Shown: positions 63,708 through 64,000 of the stretch, in pieces
How positions within the stretch are numbered: position 1 is the stretch's first letter
Layout of the letters: each line of letters starts with the position of its first letter
NCBI GenBank assembly: GCA_963773155.1
Contig: CAVZAB010000016.1
Coordinates: forward strand, 88,968 to 152,967
Length of the DNA: 64,000 bases
Source: CAVZAB01 sp963773155
GTDB lineage: Bacteria; Pseudomonadota; Alphaproteobacteria; Rhizobiales; Beijerinckiaceae
Direction: 5' to 3'
The notes under the pieces: generated by a model
The model's input: the letters and a program-made list of their open reading frames with translations, nothing else
Database searches by the model: none
Told to the model about the DNA's origin: nothing
Made by a program: the position numbers and the translations under genes

Positions 63708-63974
63708 TCAGGCGCCAAATATATGGTCGGCCCGGATCCCTGCCCGGCCACAGGCGTTGCGTGTGTCGATGATCAGCCTGGCGGACGCGGCGAGGGCTGC
63801 ATAATCGACGCCATCATGGTCGGTTGCAATCAGGACCACGTCAAAGGCGCCGATACGGGCGAGATCCCATTCGATCGAACGCCGACCAGCAAAGCCGCCA
63901 TATTCGCGCGTTGCCGGAACGACCGGGATATAGGGGTCGAAAAAGCTGACAATGGCGCCCCGCTGCTCCAGGCG
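63708..63974 (-). pseudogene. C-terminal fragment of a UDP-sugar/GDP-mannose dehydrogenase
   Basis: The last about 89 codons encode FFDPYIPVVPATREYGGFAG and FDVVLIATDHDGVDYAALAA, then LIIDTRNACG, the C-terminal domain of UDP-glucose/UDP-N-acetylmannosamine dehydrogenases. A TAG stop lies in frame at 63975-63977, about 25 bp from the window edge, so the gene is either frameshifted there or only a fragment. The intact enzyme would make a uronic acid sugar nucleotide, fitting the glycan locus. It is convergent with the FkbM gene (1-bp gap). Confidence 0.7.
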
Positions 63975-64000
63975 CTAGCAGGTTAACTGAACCAGTAACA

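Overview
The window is GC-rich, densely coded DNA. Many start/stop junctions overlap as ATGA. The gene families (FixL/FixJ-type two-component pair, Trb-type conjugation genes, PQQ-linked oxidation, a Rhizobium-like peptide ABC transporter) point to an alphaproteobacterium, probably environmental. No rRNA, tRNA or CRISPR array was seen, so the order or genus cannot be fixed from the sequence alone.

Layout. 0-6.5 kb: cation efflux pump (cut by the window edge), acyl-CoA synthetase, phosphoesterase, CDP-archaeol-synthase-like protein, then a PQQ-type sugar dehydrogenase / cytochrome c / secreted protein operon with a stand-alone pqqA gene beside it. 6.5-9.6 kb: compact cassette of type III polyketide synthase, ICMT-type methyltransferase and 14-TM exporter. 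9.8-11.1 kb: ECF sigma factor (frameshifted) and its anti-sigma factor. 11.2-22.7 kb: complete-looking trbBCDEJLFGI operon with a traG/virD4 coupling gene and an RHH regulator, all on the minus strand. 22.9-29.7 kb: UvrD-like helicase and apparently unrelated cargo genes. 29.7-33.6 kb: second conjugation block (frameshifted DUF3363 relaxase, traF peptidase, HTH protein, DUF2285 protein, a cysteine-less isochorismatase-like protein). The two blocks look like one integrative conjugative element split by cargo.

33.7-37.5 kb: YdcF protein, an AT-rich island with an inverted repeat, a FixL/FixJ-like pair and a decayed receiver domain. 37.5-49 kb: minus-strand, mostly envelope-related genes (glycosyltransferase, proline-rich membrane protein, universal stress protein, orphan TAXI binding protein, DUF4105, DUF900 lipoprotein, DUF2950, DUF3300, small Gly/Pro-rich proteins). 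49.6-63.7 kb: plus-strand glycan-type locus of three coupled glycosyltransferases, then a peptide-type ABC transporter, then glycosyltransferase / deacetylase / FkbM methyltransferase, ending at a fragment of a nucleotide-sugar dehydrogenase on the opposite strand.

A notable property is the number of frameshifts in genes that otherwise keep conserved protein sequence: sigma factor, relaxase, receiver remnant, DUF2950, a small Pro-rich protein, the ABC ATPase and, very densely, both ABC permeases (58.6-60.8 kb, about twenty single-base insertions). This is either recent decay or local sequence error, and the sequence alone cannot tell which. All family assignments come from motif recognition, not from a database search.
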